Assembly: GCA_963718695.1 (NCBI GenBank)
Contig: OY970371.1
Coordinates: 2,418,001 to 2,482,000 of the forward strand
Direction: 5' to 3'
Origin: Manganitrophus sp963718695
Lineage (GTDB): Bacteria; Nitrospirota; Nitrospiria; SBBL01; Manganitrophaceae
DNA length: 64,000 nt
Of this stretch, positions 17,486-26,161 are shown in pieces. The position numbers and the translations under genes were made by a program. The notes beneath the pieces are model-generated. The model did not search any database, had not been told where the DNA came from, and was given only the letters and a program-made list of their open reading frames with translations. How positions within the stretch are numbered: the stretch's first letter is position 1; every line of letters starts with the position of its first letter.

Positions 17486-18058
17486 TTACTTTTTTAAATT
17501 CAAATCTTTGACACCGGAATGAATAATGACTTGGCTTCCCTCGATGAGGCTTCGATTCTCGGCAATAAAAAGGGTAATCACCTTTCCCTTAACGCGGTAA
17601 TCTTTTTCCCAGGCCTCCGCGTCCCCCGTCAATGTAATGGTGTCCCGCTTCTGATCATAGACTCCCTTTTGTGCTTTCGCCTGCTTTTCGCCTTGTCGAA
17701 TGTCCACATTTCCCGTGGTTTCTATACGAGAGACTTCCCGCTCCCCTTTCTTGGTTGCGGGGTTCATCAAAATGGAGGAAGGCGGCTTGGATGGATTTCC
17801 CGAATTTCGCTCCGACAGAAAGACTTCCGCACGATCCGCCTCAATCGTTAAGTCTCCTTTTTTAATAAAAACCTCTCCCTCAAAGATAATCTTGTCTTCC
17901 AAGCTTTTAATGGTCATTTTGTTGGAGGTAATGGAGATGGGGTCCTGAGGATTATTTATCGTCGGTATCTCGCCGGCGAGGGCAAAACCGCTCCCCCCGA
18001 AGAATGCGCCAATCAGGAGATGAAAAAGACCATATTTAATAAACCAGCGCCTGAACAT
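17486..18058 (-). CDS. lptA: LPS transport periplasmic protein LptA (OstA-like)
   Basis: This 190-residue protein has a signal peptide (cleavage probably after FALAGE) and an OstA-like beta-jellyroll: PISITSNKMTIKSLEDKIIF, KKGDLTIEADRAEVFL, and DIRQGEKQAKAQKGVYD. LptA monomers form the bridge carrying lipopolysaccharide across the periplasm. The gene overlaps the end of lptC by 23 bp and precedes lptB. Confidence 0.9.
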   Translation of the reverse strand: MFRRWFIKYGLFHLLIGAFFGGSGFALAGEIPTINNPQDPISITSNKMTIKSLEDKIIFEGEVFIKKGDLTIEADRAEVFLSERNSGNPSKPPSSILMNPATKKGEREVSRIETTGNVDIRQGEKQAKAQKGVYDQKRDTITLTGDAEAWEKDYRVKGKVITLFIAENRSLIEGSQVIIHSGVKDLNLKK

Positions 18059-18602
18059 GGCCCGAGACGGTTACCTCTTGGTTTTCCGGCGCAATGCGTA
18101 ATTCGCTCCCATTAATCTCAATTTGGGGTCCGGTGATGTGCGCGGGTCCCTCGGCAACAATCATCCTTTGATCGTTGAGCCAAGACAATGCTGGAGTTTC
18201 AATGGTATAACCATTATTAAATTTAATCACCATCGGGCCTTCTTTCCTCTCCAGATAAAAATCCTTTGTCCGCGTATTGATCGACCCGGTGTCTCCCTCC
18301 AACGAGAGTTCGACCCCCTGAGGGGTCTGAATAGTCACAGCGACTTTCTCAAGCAACGCCCTTTGATCTTTCTCAAATATCTCAGCACGATTCGCTTTTA
18401 ATTCCCAACTCTTCACCCCGTCGTGTGATTGAACCACTGAGAATTGGCTGATTTTCACATCTGCTTTACCGCCGAAATCATCAAAAAAGACAAGCAAATT
18501 TCTTTTTTTCAAACCGGAAACAAGCGTAAAAGACAAAAAAAACAGGAAGGTCATGATGAGTATAAGTAAGATTTGCTTTGATTGTATTCTTGCCGTCAGC
18601 AC
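18036..18602 (-). CDS. lptC: LPS export protein LptC
   Basis: LptC is a bitopic inner-membrane protein that passes lipopolysaccharide from LptBFG to LptA. The 188-residue protein has one N-terminal membrane helix (about residues 10-30) and an OstA-like beta domain (SWELKANRAEIFEKDQRALL, KDFYLERKEGPMVIKF). The start is a GTG at 18602, lying very close to the predicted promoter, so the leader would be extremely short, or transcription begins further upstream. It is the first gene of the series. Confidence 0.85.
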   Translation of the reverse strand: MLTARIQSKQILLILIMTFLFFLSFTLVSGLKKRNLLVFFDDFGGKADVKISQFSVVQSHDGVKSWELKANRAEIFEKDQRALLEKVAVTIQTPQGVELSLEGDTGSINTRTKDFYLERKEGPMVIKFNNGYTIETPALSWLNDQRMIVAEGPAHITGPQIEINGSELRIAPENQEVTVSGHVQALVY

Positions 18603-18608
18603 GGTCTA

Positions 18609-18637
18609 AATATAACATAAAAGAAAATGCGAGTAAA
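18609..18637 (-). promoter_or_regulatory. Possible sigma-70 promoter of the lptC operon
   Basis: Minus-strand TTTACT (18637-18632) and TATATT (18614-18609) are 17 bp apart. The -10 match is good and the -35 moderate. The predicted start would nearly coincide with the lptC GTG at 18602, implying a leaderless or very short leader mRNA, which lowers my confidence. Confidence 0.4.
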
Positions 18638-19035
18638 GCAAATGTCCGATTCGGCGCGCTTCTTGCTCCATTTTAAATGCCTATCGAAAAACGACTGTAA
18701 TACCTCATAAATAAAGTCCGATTTTCCTTCATAAAAAAGGCCGACTGAGATGAGTCCTCATCCCTTAGTATACCGGATTGACATCCTATCCATATATGAT
18801 TCTGTCCGCCGAGATCCGCTTTATGAAGATTATCTGGCCTATTGACTCATCCGCTATGATCCCGGGGCAACCCTCTCAATAGAGAGGCTGTCAATGACTC
18901 CGATCTTCTCTGAAAATATGGAGAGAATGCTTCCAGTCCAATCGGGCGGGAGCTGCATGACAACAGACTTATTTAAATAGTACAATAAAGGTCAAAATAG
19001 GTCTTATCGACCGTCTTGTACCGCATCGATTTCTC

Positions 19036-19064
19036 TTGACACGCATTGTTAAAACAGCTAGAAA
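19036..19064 (+). promoter_or_regulatory. Promoter of the plus-strand coiled-coil protein gene
   Basis: TTGACA (19036-19041) is a perfect -35 box. TAGAAA (19059-19064), 17 bp downstream, matches the -10 at four positions. The ribosome-binding site GGAGG (19086-19090) and ATG (19096) follow with a leader of about 25 bases. Confidence 0.6.
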
Positions 19065-19095
19065 TATCGATACTGCCAATTACCCGGAGGAAAGG

Positions 19096-19848
19096 ATGAG
19101 AAAAAAAATAAACATCTTCCTATGGTTCCTGTTTTTAGTCTACCCCCTGTCTATCCAATTTGTTCATGCTCAGGATGCACCCAAGCCGGCGGCAAAAGGC
19201 CCCTCAGAGAAGACCTATTCCCAACCATACGACCAAATTTGGGATAAACTCGTGGAGGTCTTGACGGAAAAGGGATTATCCGACCATCCCCACGGCAAAA
19301 TGTCGGCGGATAAGAATACGGGGAAAATTACGACCCCCAGCTTCCGTTACTTTAAGATTTTTTCCGCCAAACCGGTGAAAGAGTCGCATTATCGAGATAC
19401 TTATACGATAACGGTATTGGAAGAAGCCAGTGCCAAAGCGAGAGAAGCGAAAAAGAAGGCGGAGGAGGCCAAATTCCTGTTTGATGAGGCAAAAACCAAG
19501 GCGGAAGAAGCCAAAGGGAAAAGCGGGGATGAGGCAAAAACCTTGTTAGAAGAAGCAAAGCAGTCCGAAAAAGATGGGAAAGAATCAGCCGATGCGGCGA
19601 AGAAGCTTGAAGAAGAAGCGAAGGTCCTCGCGGGAAAACCGAGGGTTGTGAAAGTAAAAATAGAAAGAAAATTCGAGATCCACGACGATGTGAAGAGAGC
19701 CTGGGTGGATGCCGATCCAAATACTGAAAAAACGGGGATTCCAGGGGATGTGCTCATCAGCGCACTGGATGCGAAGCTTACACCGACCGCTACCGCTGGA
19801 GCGGCCGATGCAAAGCCTGCGACCTCGAAAGAAGAGGTTAAGAAGTAA
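19096..19848 (+). CDS. Secreted protein with an Ala/Glu/Lys-rich coiled coil, unknown function
   Basis: This 250-residue protein starts at ATG 19096, five bases after GGAGG; an upstream in-frame start at 19036 overlaps the promoter and is unlikely. A signal peptide (about residues 1-25, ending FVHAQ) indicates export. Residues 40-110 form a small folded segment (YDQIWDKLVEVLTEKGL, then ITTPSFRYFKIFS). Residues 115-185 are a strongly heptad-like run of EEAK/AKKKAEEAK units, typical of a parallel coiled coil. The C-terminal 60 residues contain VKVKIERKFEIHDDVKRAWV and end in Lys/Ala. I do not recognise a family. It is convergent with rplQ. Confidence 0.75.
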   Translation: MRKKINIFLWFLFLVYPLSIQFVHAQDAPKPAAKGPSEKTYSQPYDQIWDKLVEVLTEKGLSDHPHGKMSADKNTGKITTPSFRYFKIFSAKPVKESHYRDTYTITVLEEASAKAREAKKKAEEAKFLFDEAKTKAEEAKGKSGDEAKTLLEEAKQSEKDGKESADAAKKLEEEAKVLAGKPRVVKVKIERKFEIHDDVKRAWVDADPNTEKTGIPGDVLISALDAKLTPTATAGAADAKPATSKEEVKK

Positions 19849-19854
19849 TTCGTT

Positions 19855-19876
19855 AAAATAATTCTGAAAGAATTAT
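19855..19876 (-). terminator. AT-rich stem-loop between convergent genes
   Basis: ATAATTCT-gaa-AGAATTAT (19858-19876) forms an 8-bp stem that overlaps the rplQ stop codon and is followed in the minus reading by TTTTAACG. It could act for rplQ as the end of the translation superoperon and partly for the facing plus-strand gene. The stem is AT-rich and therefore weak. Confidence 0.45.
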
Positions 19877-20319
19877 GAGGCTGGTGCGGAGGCTGCTTCT
19901 TCCGTGCCGGCCTCTTTTTCTTTCTTCTGTTTCCGTTCCTTCTTAGGCGCTTTCTCGATCTTCTTGGCTTCCGTTAACTCCAAGATAACCATAGGAGCGC
20001 CGTCTCCGTGTCGAACCCTTGTCTTGATCAGACGGGTATACCCACCATTCTTATTTTGGAAACGGGGCGCAACCTCTGAGAACAAGGAGAAAACCACATC
20101 TTTATCAAGAATGTAAGCCGCAGCCATTCTTCTTGCGTGAAGATCTCCCCTTTTACCCAGGGAGATCATCCGATCGGCAATGGAGCGAATCTCCTTCGCC
20201 TTGGCTTCCGTGGTCTCAATTCGCTCATGCCGCAGAAAAGAGGTGACTAGATTTCGAAAGAGCGCTTTTCTGTGAGAACTATTCCTTCCCAGGGGACGAC
20301 CTGCCTTACGATGACGCAT
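19873..20319 (-). CDS. rplQ: 50S ribosomal protein L17 with a charged C-terminal tail
   Basis: L17 lies near the peptide exit tunnel of the large subunit. The core (MRHRKAGRPLGRNSSHRKAL through VILELTE, about residues 1-118) is standard. A tail of about 30 residues rich in Lys, Glu and Ala (EKAPKKERKQKKEKE, then GTEEAASAPAS) makes the protein 148 residues, longer than usual. It is the last gene of the superoperon. Confidence 0.96.
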   Translation of the reverse strand: MRHRKAGRPLGRNSSHRKALFRNLVTSFLRHERIETTEAKAKEIRSIADRMISLGKRGDLHARRMAAAYILDKDVVFSLFSEVAPRFQNKNGGYTRLIKTRVRHGDGAPMVILELTEAKKIEKAPKKERKQKKEKEAGTEEAASAPAS

Positions 20320-20350
20320 CTCGCTATTCCTTTCCCAATCGGGTAACTCG

Positions 20351-21340
20351 TTATCCTTCTTTACCGACCTCGGCGGAATGTCCGTCTAATTTCATTCCGA
20401 GGGACAATCCCATCTCCGAGAGGATTTCTTTAATCTCATTCAACGACTTTCTTCCGAAGTTCTTTGTTTTCAGCATTTCGGATTCGCTTCGTTGAACGAG
20501 ATCGGCGATGGTCCGAATGTTCGCATTTTTCAGACAATTGGCCGCACGGACGGAGAGCTCCAGTTCGTGGACGCTTCGGAGAAGATTTTTGTTGAACTCC
20601 TTGACCTCATCCCGCTCCAGCTCGACCGGCTGCTCGAGTTCCTCAAAGTTGATGAAGATATTCAAATGATCCTTCAAAATCTTTGCGGCAAAACCGAGCA
20701 CATCGTCCGGCTTCACGCTGCCGTCCGTCCAGATCTCCATCACGAGCTTGTCATAGTCGGTCACGCGGCCGACGCGCGCATTCTCAACGATGAAATTTAC
20801 TTTACGGATCGGCGAGAAGATCGCGTCGATCGGGATTACACCGATCGGCATCCCCTCTTCTTTATTCCGCTCCGAAGGAACATAGCCGCGGCCCACCTTG
20901 ACGACCAATTCCATATCGAGATTCCCATCCTTGTCTAAGGTCGCGATATGGAGGTCGGGAGTCAGGATCTCAACATCGGCATCATGAATGATATCCTTCG
21001 CCAATACCTGGCCCGCCCCTTTTTTCTTAATATGGATCACCTTCGGCTTATCTGTGTGAATCTTAAGCCGGAGGTTCTTGATGTTCAAGATGATATCGGT
21101 CACATCCTCTTTTACCCCGGGGATCGTGGAGAACTCGTGCAAAACCCCTTCGATCTTGATCGAGGTAACGGCGGCCCCTGCGATGGATGAAAGAAGAACG
21201 CGCCGGAGGGAGTTGCCGATGGTGCTGCCGAACCCGCGTTCGAAAGGCTCGGCGTAGAATTTTCCATAAGTCTTCGTCAGCGTTTCTTTCTCGACTTCAA
21301 GCTTTTTTGGTATCTGAAAATCTTTTGTTCTAATAATCAT
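20351..21340 (-). CDS. rpoA: DNA-directed RNA polymerase alpha subunit RpoA
   Basis: The alpha dimer nucleates assembly of RNA polymerase and its C-terminal domain contacts UP elements and activators. From ATG 21340 (GAGGAT upstream; MIIRTKDFQIPKKLEV) the protein has 329 residues, the usual length; an upstream in-frame start at 21412 would add 24 atypical residues. NTD motif FERGFGSTIGNSLRRVLLSS and CTD motif TIADLVQRSESEMLKTKNFG are present. Order rpsD-rpoA-rplQ is the classical alpha operon. Confidence 0.97.
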   Translation of the reverse strand: MIIRTKDFQIPKKLEVEKETLTKTYGKFYAEPFERGFGSTIGNSLRRVLLSSIAGAAVTSIKIEGVLHEFSTIPGVKEDVTDIILNIKNLRLKIHTDKPKVIHIKKKGAGQVLAKDIIHDADVEILTPDLHIATLDKDGNLDMELVVKVGRGYVPSERNKEEGMPIGVIPIDAIFSPIRKVNFIVENARVGRVTDYDKLVMEIWTDGSVKPDDVLGFAAKILKDHLNIFINFEELEQPVELERDEVKEFNKNLLRSVHELELSVRAANCLKNANIRTIADLVQRSESEMLKTKNFGRKSLNEIKEILSEMGLSLGMKLDGHSAEVGKEG

Positions 21341-21417
21341 AAGATCCTCACCCGTTTTGAGTGGGAGCGACCGGATGATCGAAGTCTTCGCCCCGATCTC
21401 CGAATGGCTCAATGTCT

Positions 21418-22044
21418 TTATCTGGAATAAAGCTCAACAACCAACTGTTCGTTGACAGGAAGCGCAATCTCTTCCTTGCTCGGCTGCGACTTCACGGCCC
21501 CCTTGAATTGGTTGTGATCGAGTTCCAACCAAGAAGGAACACCGCGGGTCCCGATCCCCTCAAGCGCACTTTGAATCGCAATCATTCCGCGGCTGCCTTC
21601 TTTTACTTCAATTGCATCATTGATACTCACCAAGAAAGAGGGGATATTCACCCCTTTTCCATTCACCGTGAAATGATTCTGTCTGATCAACATGCGACCC
21701 TGCTTTCGCGAGGATGCAAAGCCAAGGCGGTAGACTACATTGTCGAGTCTTGATTCCAACAACCTGAGTAAGTTCTCTCCGGTGATTCCCTTTTTTCTTT
21801 CCGCTTTAAAGAAATATTGCCTGAACTGACGCTCCAGCAGGCCGTAGATCCGCTTCAGCTTTTGTTTCTCTCGTAACTGTGCGCTGTATTCAGAGGCACG
21901 CGGCCGGGCCTGTCCGTGTTGGCCGGGCGGATAGCTTCGGCGATCAATCGCACACTTCTCGGAAAAACAACGGGTCCCTTTTAGAAACAACTTGGTCCCT
22001 TCCCTTCGACAAAGCCGACATACTGGACCGACATATCTAGCCAA
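21418..22044 (-). CDS. rpsD: 30S ribosomal protein S4 (zinc-binding type)
   Basis: S4 binds 16S rRNA early in small-subunit assembly and often autoregulates the alpha operon. The 208-residue protein has a Cys cluster (VCRLC at about residues 9-13, CFSEKC at about 26-31) of the zinc-binding C+ type, then the S4 RNA-binding fold (ESRLDNVVYRLGFASSRKQG). The 77-bp gap before rpoA shows no obvious terminator. Confidence 0.97.
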   Translation of the reverse strand: MARYVGPVCRLCRREGTKLFLKGTRCFSEKCAIDRRSYPPGQHGQARPRASEYSAQLREKQKLKRIYGLLERQFRQYFFKAERKKGITGENLLRLLESRLDNVVYRLGFASSRKQGRMLIRQNHFTVNGKGVNIPSFLVSINDAIEVKEGSRGMIAIQSALEGIGTRGVPSWLELDHNQFKGAVKSQPSKEEIALPVNEQLVVELYSR

Positions 22045-22114
22045 GCAAACACCTCCTTAAGATAAAGAAACGGCGCTTTTCACGCCGGTAACAAAAATTG
22101 CACAGTGAGTCAGC

Positions 22115-22501
22115 CTAAACTCTTCTTCGCTTCGGGGGACGACAGCCGTTATGCGGGATGGGAGTCACATCCTTAATCAGGTTGATCTTTAACCCGGCCA
22201 CCTGGAGCGCACGGATCGCCGATTCGCGACCGGAGCCGGGGCCCTTGACGTAAACATCGACCTGCTTCATCCCATTTTCCATCGCCTTCTTGGCCGCAAT
22301 TTCAGCTGCTCTCTGTGCGGCAAATGGGGTGCTCTTCCGTGAACCTTTGAACCCTTGGCTTCCGGCACTCGACCAAACGATCACATTTCCCGTCATGTCG
22401 GTAATCGTTACAAGCGTATTATTGAACGAGGCCTGGATGTGGGCCACCCCAGTCTGAACGTTCCGCTTTTCTTTCTTTTTAGCACCTTTTTTTGCAACCA
22501 T
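22115..22501 (-). CDS. rpsK: 30S ribosomal protein S11
   Basis: S11 forms part of the platform of the small subunit next to the mRNA exit. The 128-residue protein is standard (GVAHIQASFNNTLVTITDMT, SAGSQGFKGSRKSTPFAAQ, HNGCRPPKRRRV). It lies between rpsM and rpsD. Confidence 0.97.
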   Translation of the reverse strand: MVAKKGAKKKEKRNVQTGVAHIQASFNNTLVTITDMTGNVIVWSSAGSQGFKGSRKSTPFAAQRAAEIAAKKAMENGMKQVDVYVKGPGSGRESAIRALQVAGLKINLIKDVTPIPHNGCRPPKRRRV

Positions 22502-22523
22502 TCAAAACCCCTTCGCTAATGAA

Positions 22524-22904
22524 TTACTTCGTCTCTTTTCGCTTCGCCCCGACCGTTTGCTTTTTCCGGCCCTTTCGGGTTCTCGCGTTCGTCCGGGTCC
22601 GTTGACCGCGAACGGGCAGGCCGCGACGATGACGCAGGCCTCGATAACAACCGATATCCATTAAACGCTTGATGCTCATTGAGACTTCGCGGCGAAGATC
22701 CCCTTCTACTCGGACGCCCCGCTCGATCGCCTCGCGAAGGCGAATGAGTTCATCTTCCTTGAGATCTTTGACACGCGTGTCCGGGCTGACGTTTGTCTCT
22801 TTTAAAATTCTTTGAGAGATGGACCGACCGATCCCGTAGATGTAAGTAAGACCGATCTCGACCCTTTTCTCCCTCGGCAAATCAACGCCTGCGATTCTAG
22901 CCAT
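22524..22904 (-). CDS. rpsM: 30S ribosomal protein S13
   Basis: S13 sits in the head of the 30S subunit and contacts the P-site tRNA and L5. The 126-residue sequence starts MARIAGVDLPREKRVEIGLT and ends in a basic tail (RGLPVRGQRTRTNARTRKG), as usual. It follows rpmJ as in most alpha operons. Confidence 0.97.
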   Translation of the reverse strand: MARIAGVDLPREKRVEIGLTYIYGIGRSISQRILKETNVSPDTRVKDLKEDELIRLREAIERGVRVEGDLRREVSMSIKRLMDIGCYRGLRHRRGLPVRGQRTRTNARTRKGRKKQTVGAKRKETK

Positions 22905-22926
22905 GAAATCTCCTTGTTAATTTAAA

Positions 22927-23040
22927 CTAGCCTTGCCGTTGCTTGTGGCGGGGGTTTTCGCAGATCACGCGGATGACCCCTTTTCTTTTAATAATTTTGC
23001 ACTTGGCGCAGATCGCCTTCACCGATGATCGAACTTTCAT
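22927..23040 (-). CDS. rpmJ: 50S ribosomal protein L36 (zinc-binding type)
   Basis: A 37-residue reading frame too short for automatic calling: it begins MKVRSSVKAICAKCKIIKRK and ends ENPRHKQRQG. It keeps the CxxC...C...H zinc ligands of the C+ form. Position between infA (10 bp upstream) and rpsM is the standard one. Confidence 0.95.
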   Translation of the reverse strand: MKVRSSVKAICAKCKIIKRKGVIRVICENPRHKQRQG

Positions 23041-23049
23041 TTAAACTCC

Positions 23050-23271
23050 TTATTTGCTAAAGCGATAAGTAATCCGCCCTCGGGTCAGATCATACGGAGA
23101 GAGTTCCAGCGTAACCCTGTCTCCCGGAAGGATTTTAATATAATGCATTCTCATCTTCCCGGAAATGTGAGCAAGGACGCGATGGCCGTTTTCAAGTTCC
23201 ACCCTAAACATGGCGTTCGGCAAGGTCTCCACGATGGTCCCTTGCACTTCAATCACATCCTCTTTCGCCAT
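23050..23271 (-). CDS. infA: Translation initiation factor IF-1
   Basis: IF-1 occupies the 30S A site during initiation. From ATG 23271 (MAKEDVIEVQGTIVETLPNA) the OB-fold protein has 73 residues, ending DLTRGRITYRFSK. A TTG at 23286 would give an atypical extension; GGGAAA precedes the chosen ATG. It lies between map and rpmJ. Confidence 0.97.
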   Translation of the reverse strand: MAKEDVIEVQGTIVETLPNAMFRVELENGHRVLAHISGKMRMHYIKILPGDRVTLELSPYDLTRGRITYRFSK

Positions 23272-23334
23272 ATGATTTTTTCCCAATCTAACGATCTCTG
23301 AAATGTGTCAAATTCTTCAGCAAGGCATCCCCCC

Positions 23335-24081
23335 TTACAACTTGCTCAGGATGACGGGCCCCTCTTTCGTCACCGCAATCGTATGCTCGAAGTGAGCGGA
23401 AAGGCTTCCGTCTAGCGTCACCGCCGTCCACCGGTCCTCCAGAACCCGAACCGCGGGTTTTCCCATATTGACCATCGGCTCGATCGCTAAGACCATCCCC
23501 TCCCGCAGCCTCGGCCCTCGACCGGGGGGACCAAAATTGGGGATTTGAGGCTCCTCATGCAAAGCGCGTCCGATTCCATGTCCGACAAAATCGGTGACGA
23601 CTGAAAACCCGGCTTGCTCCACATGTGATTGAACTGCATGGGAGATATCCGACAAACGGCTCCCCTCACGCGCTTGCTCGATGCCGGCATAAAGAGAGGC
23701 TTCGGTTACCTCAATCAACCGTTTTGCTTCCGGCTTTACTTCGCCGACTGCAATCGTCACAGCCGAATCGCCGTAGAAGCCCTCATAAATCGCGCCGAGA
23801 TCCAGCCCGACGATGTCCCCCTCCTTAATCACCTTGTCGGAGGGGATTCCGTGAACCACTTCCTCATTGACGGAGATACAGATGGTTGCGGGATAGTTGC
23901 GATAACCCTTAAAAGCCGGCGTTCCGCCTCGTTCTCGAATCTGTCTTTCAACAAAGAGGTCGAGATCTTTTGTCGTCATCCCCGGCTTCAGATACACTCT
24001 TAATGCTTCGAGTGACTCTGCGACAATCCGGCTTGCTTTCGCAATCTTGGCGACCTCTTCTTTCGACTTTAAAATAATCAT
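23335..24081 (-). CDS. map: Methionine aminopeptidase, type I
   Basis: Map removes the initiator methionine from new proteins. The 248-residue enzyme has the pita-bread fold with the metal ligands in GLDLGAIYEGFYGDSAVT (two Asp), HGIGRALHEEPQI (His), IEPMV (Glu) and FEHTIAVT (Glu). It lies between adk and infA as in many spc operons. Confidence 0.96.
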   Translation of the reverse strand: MIILKSKEEVAKIAKASRIVAESLEALRVYLKPGMTTKDLDLFVERQIRERGGTPAFKGYRNYPATICISVNEEVVHGIPSDKVIKEGDIVGLDLGAIYEGFYGDSAVTIAVGEVKPEAKRLIEVTEASLYAGIEQAREGSRLSDISHAVQSHVEQAGFSVVTDFVGHGIGRALHEEPQIPNFGPPGRGPRLREGMVLAIEPMVNMGKPAVRVLEDRWTAVTLDGSLSAHFEHTIAVTKEGPVILSKL

Positions 24082-24119
24082 TTTCTTCCCTTTGGGTCAA
24101 CCGGATCGTCTTGAACCCA

Positions 24120-24773
24120 TCAGGATGACTTCTTCCTAAGAACCGCCTCTTTCACCCGGCCCGTGACGGCATCCACACTGGCTTCGGCGTCGATCTGCGA
24201 CAAGAGATCCTGCTCTCGATAGTGTTGAATCAGCGGCGACGTCTCGTTTCGATAGACGATGAGACGCGCTTTGACTGTTTCAGGACGGTCGTCTTTCCTC
24301 TGAATCAGGGCCGTTCCGCAGCTGCAAGTTCCCTCCTGCGGAGGAGGATTAAACGAAGTATGATAGACCTTCTGGCATCCAGGACAGCTTCGTCGTCCGG
24401 CAATCCGCTTGATCAGTTCCTCCTCGTTTAAATCAAAATAGAGGACCCGATCGATCCCCTGACGATTCTTCTTTAGAATTTCTGAAAGCGCCTCCGCCTG
24501 CTTGATCGTCCTTGGAAAACCGTCCAGGATGTATCCCGGCGCCGTATCAGATTCCTTAAGCCGCTCTGCAACCAGGTTAATAATCACATCATCCGGAACC
24601 AGCTTGCCGGCGTCGATATGCGATTTGGCTTCCAGGCCGACGGGCGTTTTCTTGGCCATGGCCGTTCTGAGCATGTCGCCCGTGGCAATGTGAGGAATCC
24701 GATACTCCTTCGATAATTTCTCCGCTTGCGTCCCTTTTCCCACCCCGGGCGGACCGAGGAAGACCAACCGCAT
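24120..24773 (-). CDS. adk: Adenylate kinase (zinc-lid form)
   Basis: Adk interconverts AMP, ADP and ATP. The 217-residue protein has the P-loop GPPGVGKGTQ, the AMP site GDMLRTAMAKKTPVG and DGFPRTIKQAEAL. The long lid carries four cysteines (CPGCQKVYHTSFNPP, then CSCG), a zinc-binding lid as in Gram-positive and many deep-branching bacteria. It follows secY by 63 bp. Confidence 0.96.
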   Translation of the reverse strand: MRLVFLGPPGVGKGTQAEKLSKEYRIPHIATGDMLRTAMAKKTPVGLEAKSHIDAGKLVPDDVIINLVAERLKESDTAPGYILDGFPRTIKQAEALSEILKKNRQGIDRVLYFDLNEEELIKRIAGRRSCPGCQKVYHTSFNPPPQEGTCSCGTALIQRKDDRPETVKARLIVYRNETSPLIQHYREQDLLSQIDAEASVDAVTGRVKEAVLRKKSS

Positions 24774-24836
24774 TTTCTTATCCTAAATGAAGTTCGCCGA
24801 ATCAGCCCGGATCACCCTTTCGATCCGGGCAAGGGA

Positions 24837-26150
24837 TTAGAATCCCCGCCCTTTCAGCTTTCCCTTCTTCATAAAACCTTCGTAGTTCCGGGTCAACATA
24901 TGCGTCTCAATCTGCTGCGCCGTATCAAGACCGACCCCGATCACAATCAAAAGGGACGTCCCTCCGAATGCGAATGGAACATTAAACCGATAGATCAGAA
25001 TTTCGGGAATAATCGCCACCAATGCAAGGTAGATCGCGCCGGCAAAGGTAATCCGCGTCAAGACGCGATAGATATAATCGGACGTCCGCTGCCCCGGACG
25101 GATCCCGGGGATGAAGCCGCCGTACTTTTTCATATTGTCGGCCATATCGACCGGATTGAGCACCACCGCCGTATAAAAGAAAGCAAAGAAGATAATCAAC
25201 ATCGCGTAGAGCGCCGTGTGGAAAACCGTCCCCGGCGTCAAATTCCGCCCGATCGCCTGCACCCAGGGGACCGTAATGAACCCTGCGATGGTGGCAGGAA
25301 AAGCGATAATGGAGGAAGCAAAGATCGGCGGAATCACGCCGGCGGTGTTGATCTTCAGCGGAATATGGGTGCTCTGTCCCCCATAAACCCTCCGGCCGAC
25401 GACCCGCTTGGCATATTGAACCGGAATCTTCCGACGGCCGCTCTCCAGAAAAACGATTGCGACAACGACGCCGACCATTAAAATCGCTAGAAAGAGAATG
25501 AGGAAAAAGTTGATCTGCCCCGCCTGAAAGAGCTGATAGGTGTTCACCACCGCAGCGGGCATCCCGGTGACGATGCCGGCGAAGATGATCAATGAAATAC
25601 CGTTTCCGATGCCACGCTCCGTAATTTGCTCTCCAAGCCACATCAGGAAGGCGGTTCCGGCGGTAATCGTGATCATCGTCATCAGGCGAAACGGCCAGCC
25701 GGGGTTCTGAACAAAGGCCCCGCCTTCCATTCCCTCAAGGCCGATCGCAATCCCGAGCGCCTGGACGATACCGATCCCGATGGTGCCGATTCGGGTATAC
25801 TGAATGATCTTCTTACGCCCGCGCTCTCCCTCCTTGGCCAGTTTGGAGAGGGTCGGGATCACCACGGTCAGCAACTGAAGGATGATCGATGCCGAAATAT
25901 ACGGCATGATCCCCAACGCAAAAATGGTCAACCGCGACAGTCCGCCTCCCGAAAAGATATCGAGGAAGCCCATCAAAGCGCCCCCTCGTTCGGTCAGGAA
26001 TTTCGCAAGCGCCTCATTATTGATCCCGGGGGTCGGAACGTGAGATCCGATCCGGTAAACAATCAGCATCAGCGCGGTAAAGATAATTCGCTGCCGAAGC
26101 TCGGCAATCTTAAAAATATTTTGAACGCTGGTAATAAACCGTTCGAACAA
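24837..26150 (-). CDS. secY: Protein translocase subunit SecY
   Basis: SecY is the pore of the Sec translocon in the inner membrane. The 437-residue protein has about ten membrane helices, the conserved RIGSHVPTPGIN near the N-terminus, the plug region after ALMGFLDIFSGGGL, and PFAFGGTSLLIVIGVGLDTA near the end. Its partner secE is encoded at 51991-52185. Confidence 0.97.
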   Translation of the reverse strand: MFERFITSVQNIFKIAELRQRIIFTALMLIVYRIGSHVPTPGINNEALAKFLTERGGALMGFLDIFSGGGLSRLTIFALGIMPYISASIILQLLTVVIPTLSKLAKEGERGRKKIIQYTRIGTIGIGIVQALGIAIGLEGMEGGAFVQNPGWPFRLMTMITITAGTAFLMWLGEQITERGIGNGISLIIFAGIVTGMPAAVVNTYQLFQAGQINFFLILFLAILMVGVVVAIVFLESGRRKIPVQYAKRVVGRRVYGGQSTHIPLKINTAGVIPPIFASSIIAFPATIAGFITVPWVQAIGRNLTPGTVFHTALYAMLIIFFAFFYTAVVLNPVDMADNMKKYGGFIPGIRPGQRTSDYIYRVLTRITFAGAIYLALVAIIPEILIYRFNVPFAFGGTSLLIVIGVGLDTAQQIETHMLTRNYEGFMKKGKLKGRGF

Positions 26151-26161
26151 TCAACTCACTC

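Larger units (their letters stand above)
18603..19095. other. Divergent intergenic region without a recognisable gene
   Basis: This is the longest gene-free stretch, between divergent lptC and the coiled-coil protein gene. It is AT-richer than its surroundings. Besides the two promoters listed separately, I see one hairpin (CCTCTC-aata-GAGAGG, 18872-18887) nested in a longer ATTGAC (18841-18846)/GTCAAT (18890-18895) pair. No open reading frame with a plausible ribosome-binding site was found. A regulatory or small RNA is possible but unsupported. Confidence 0.5.
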
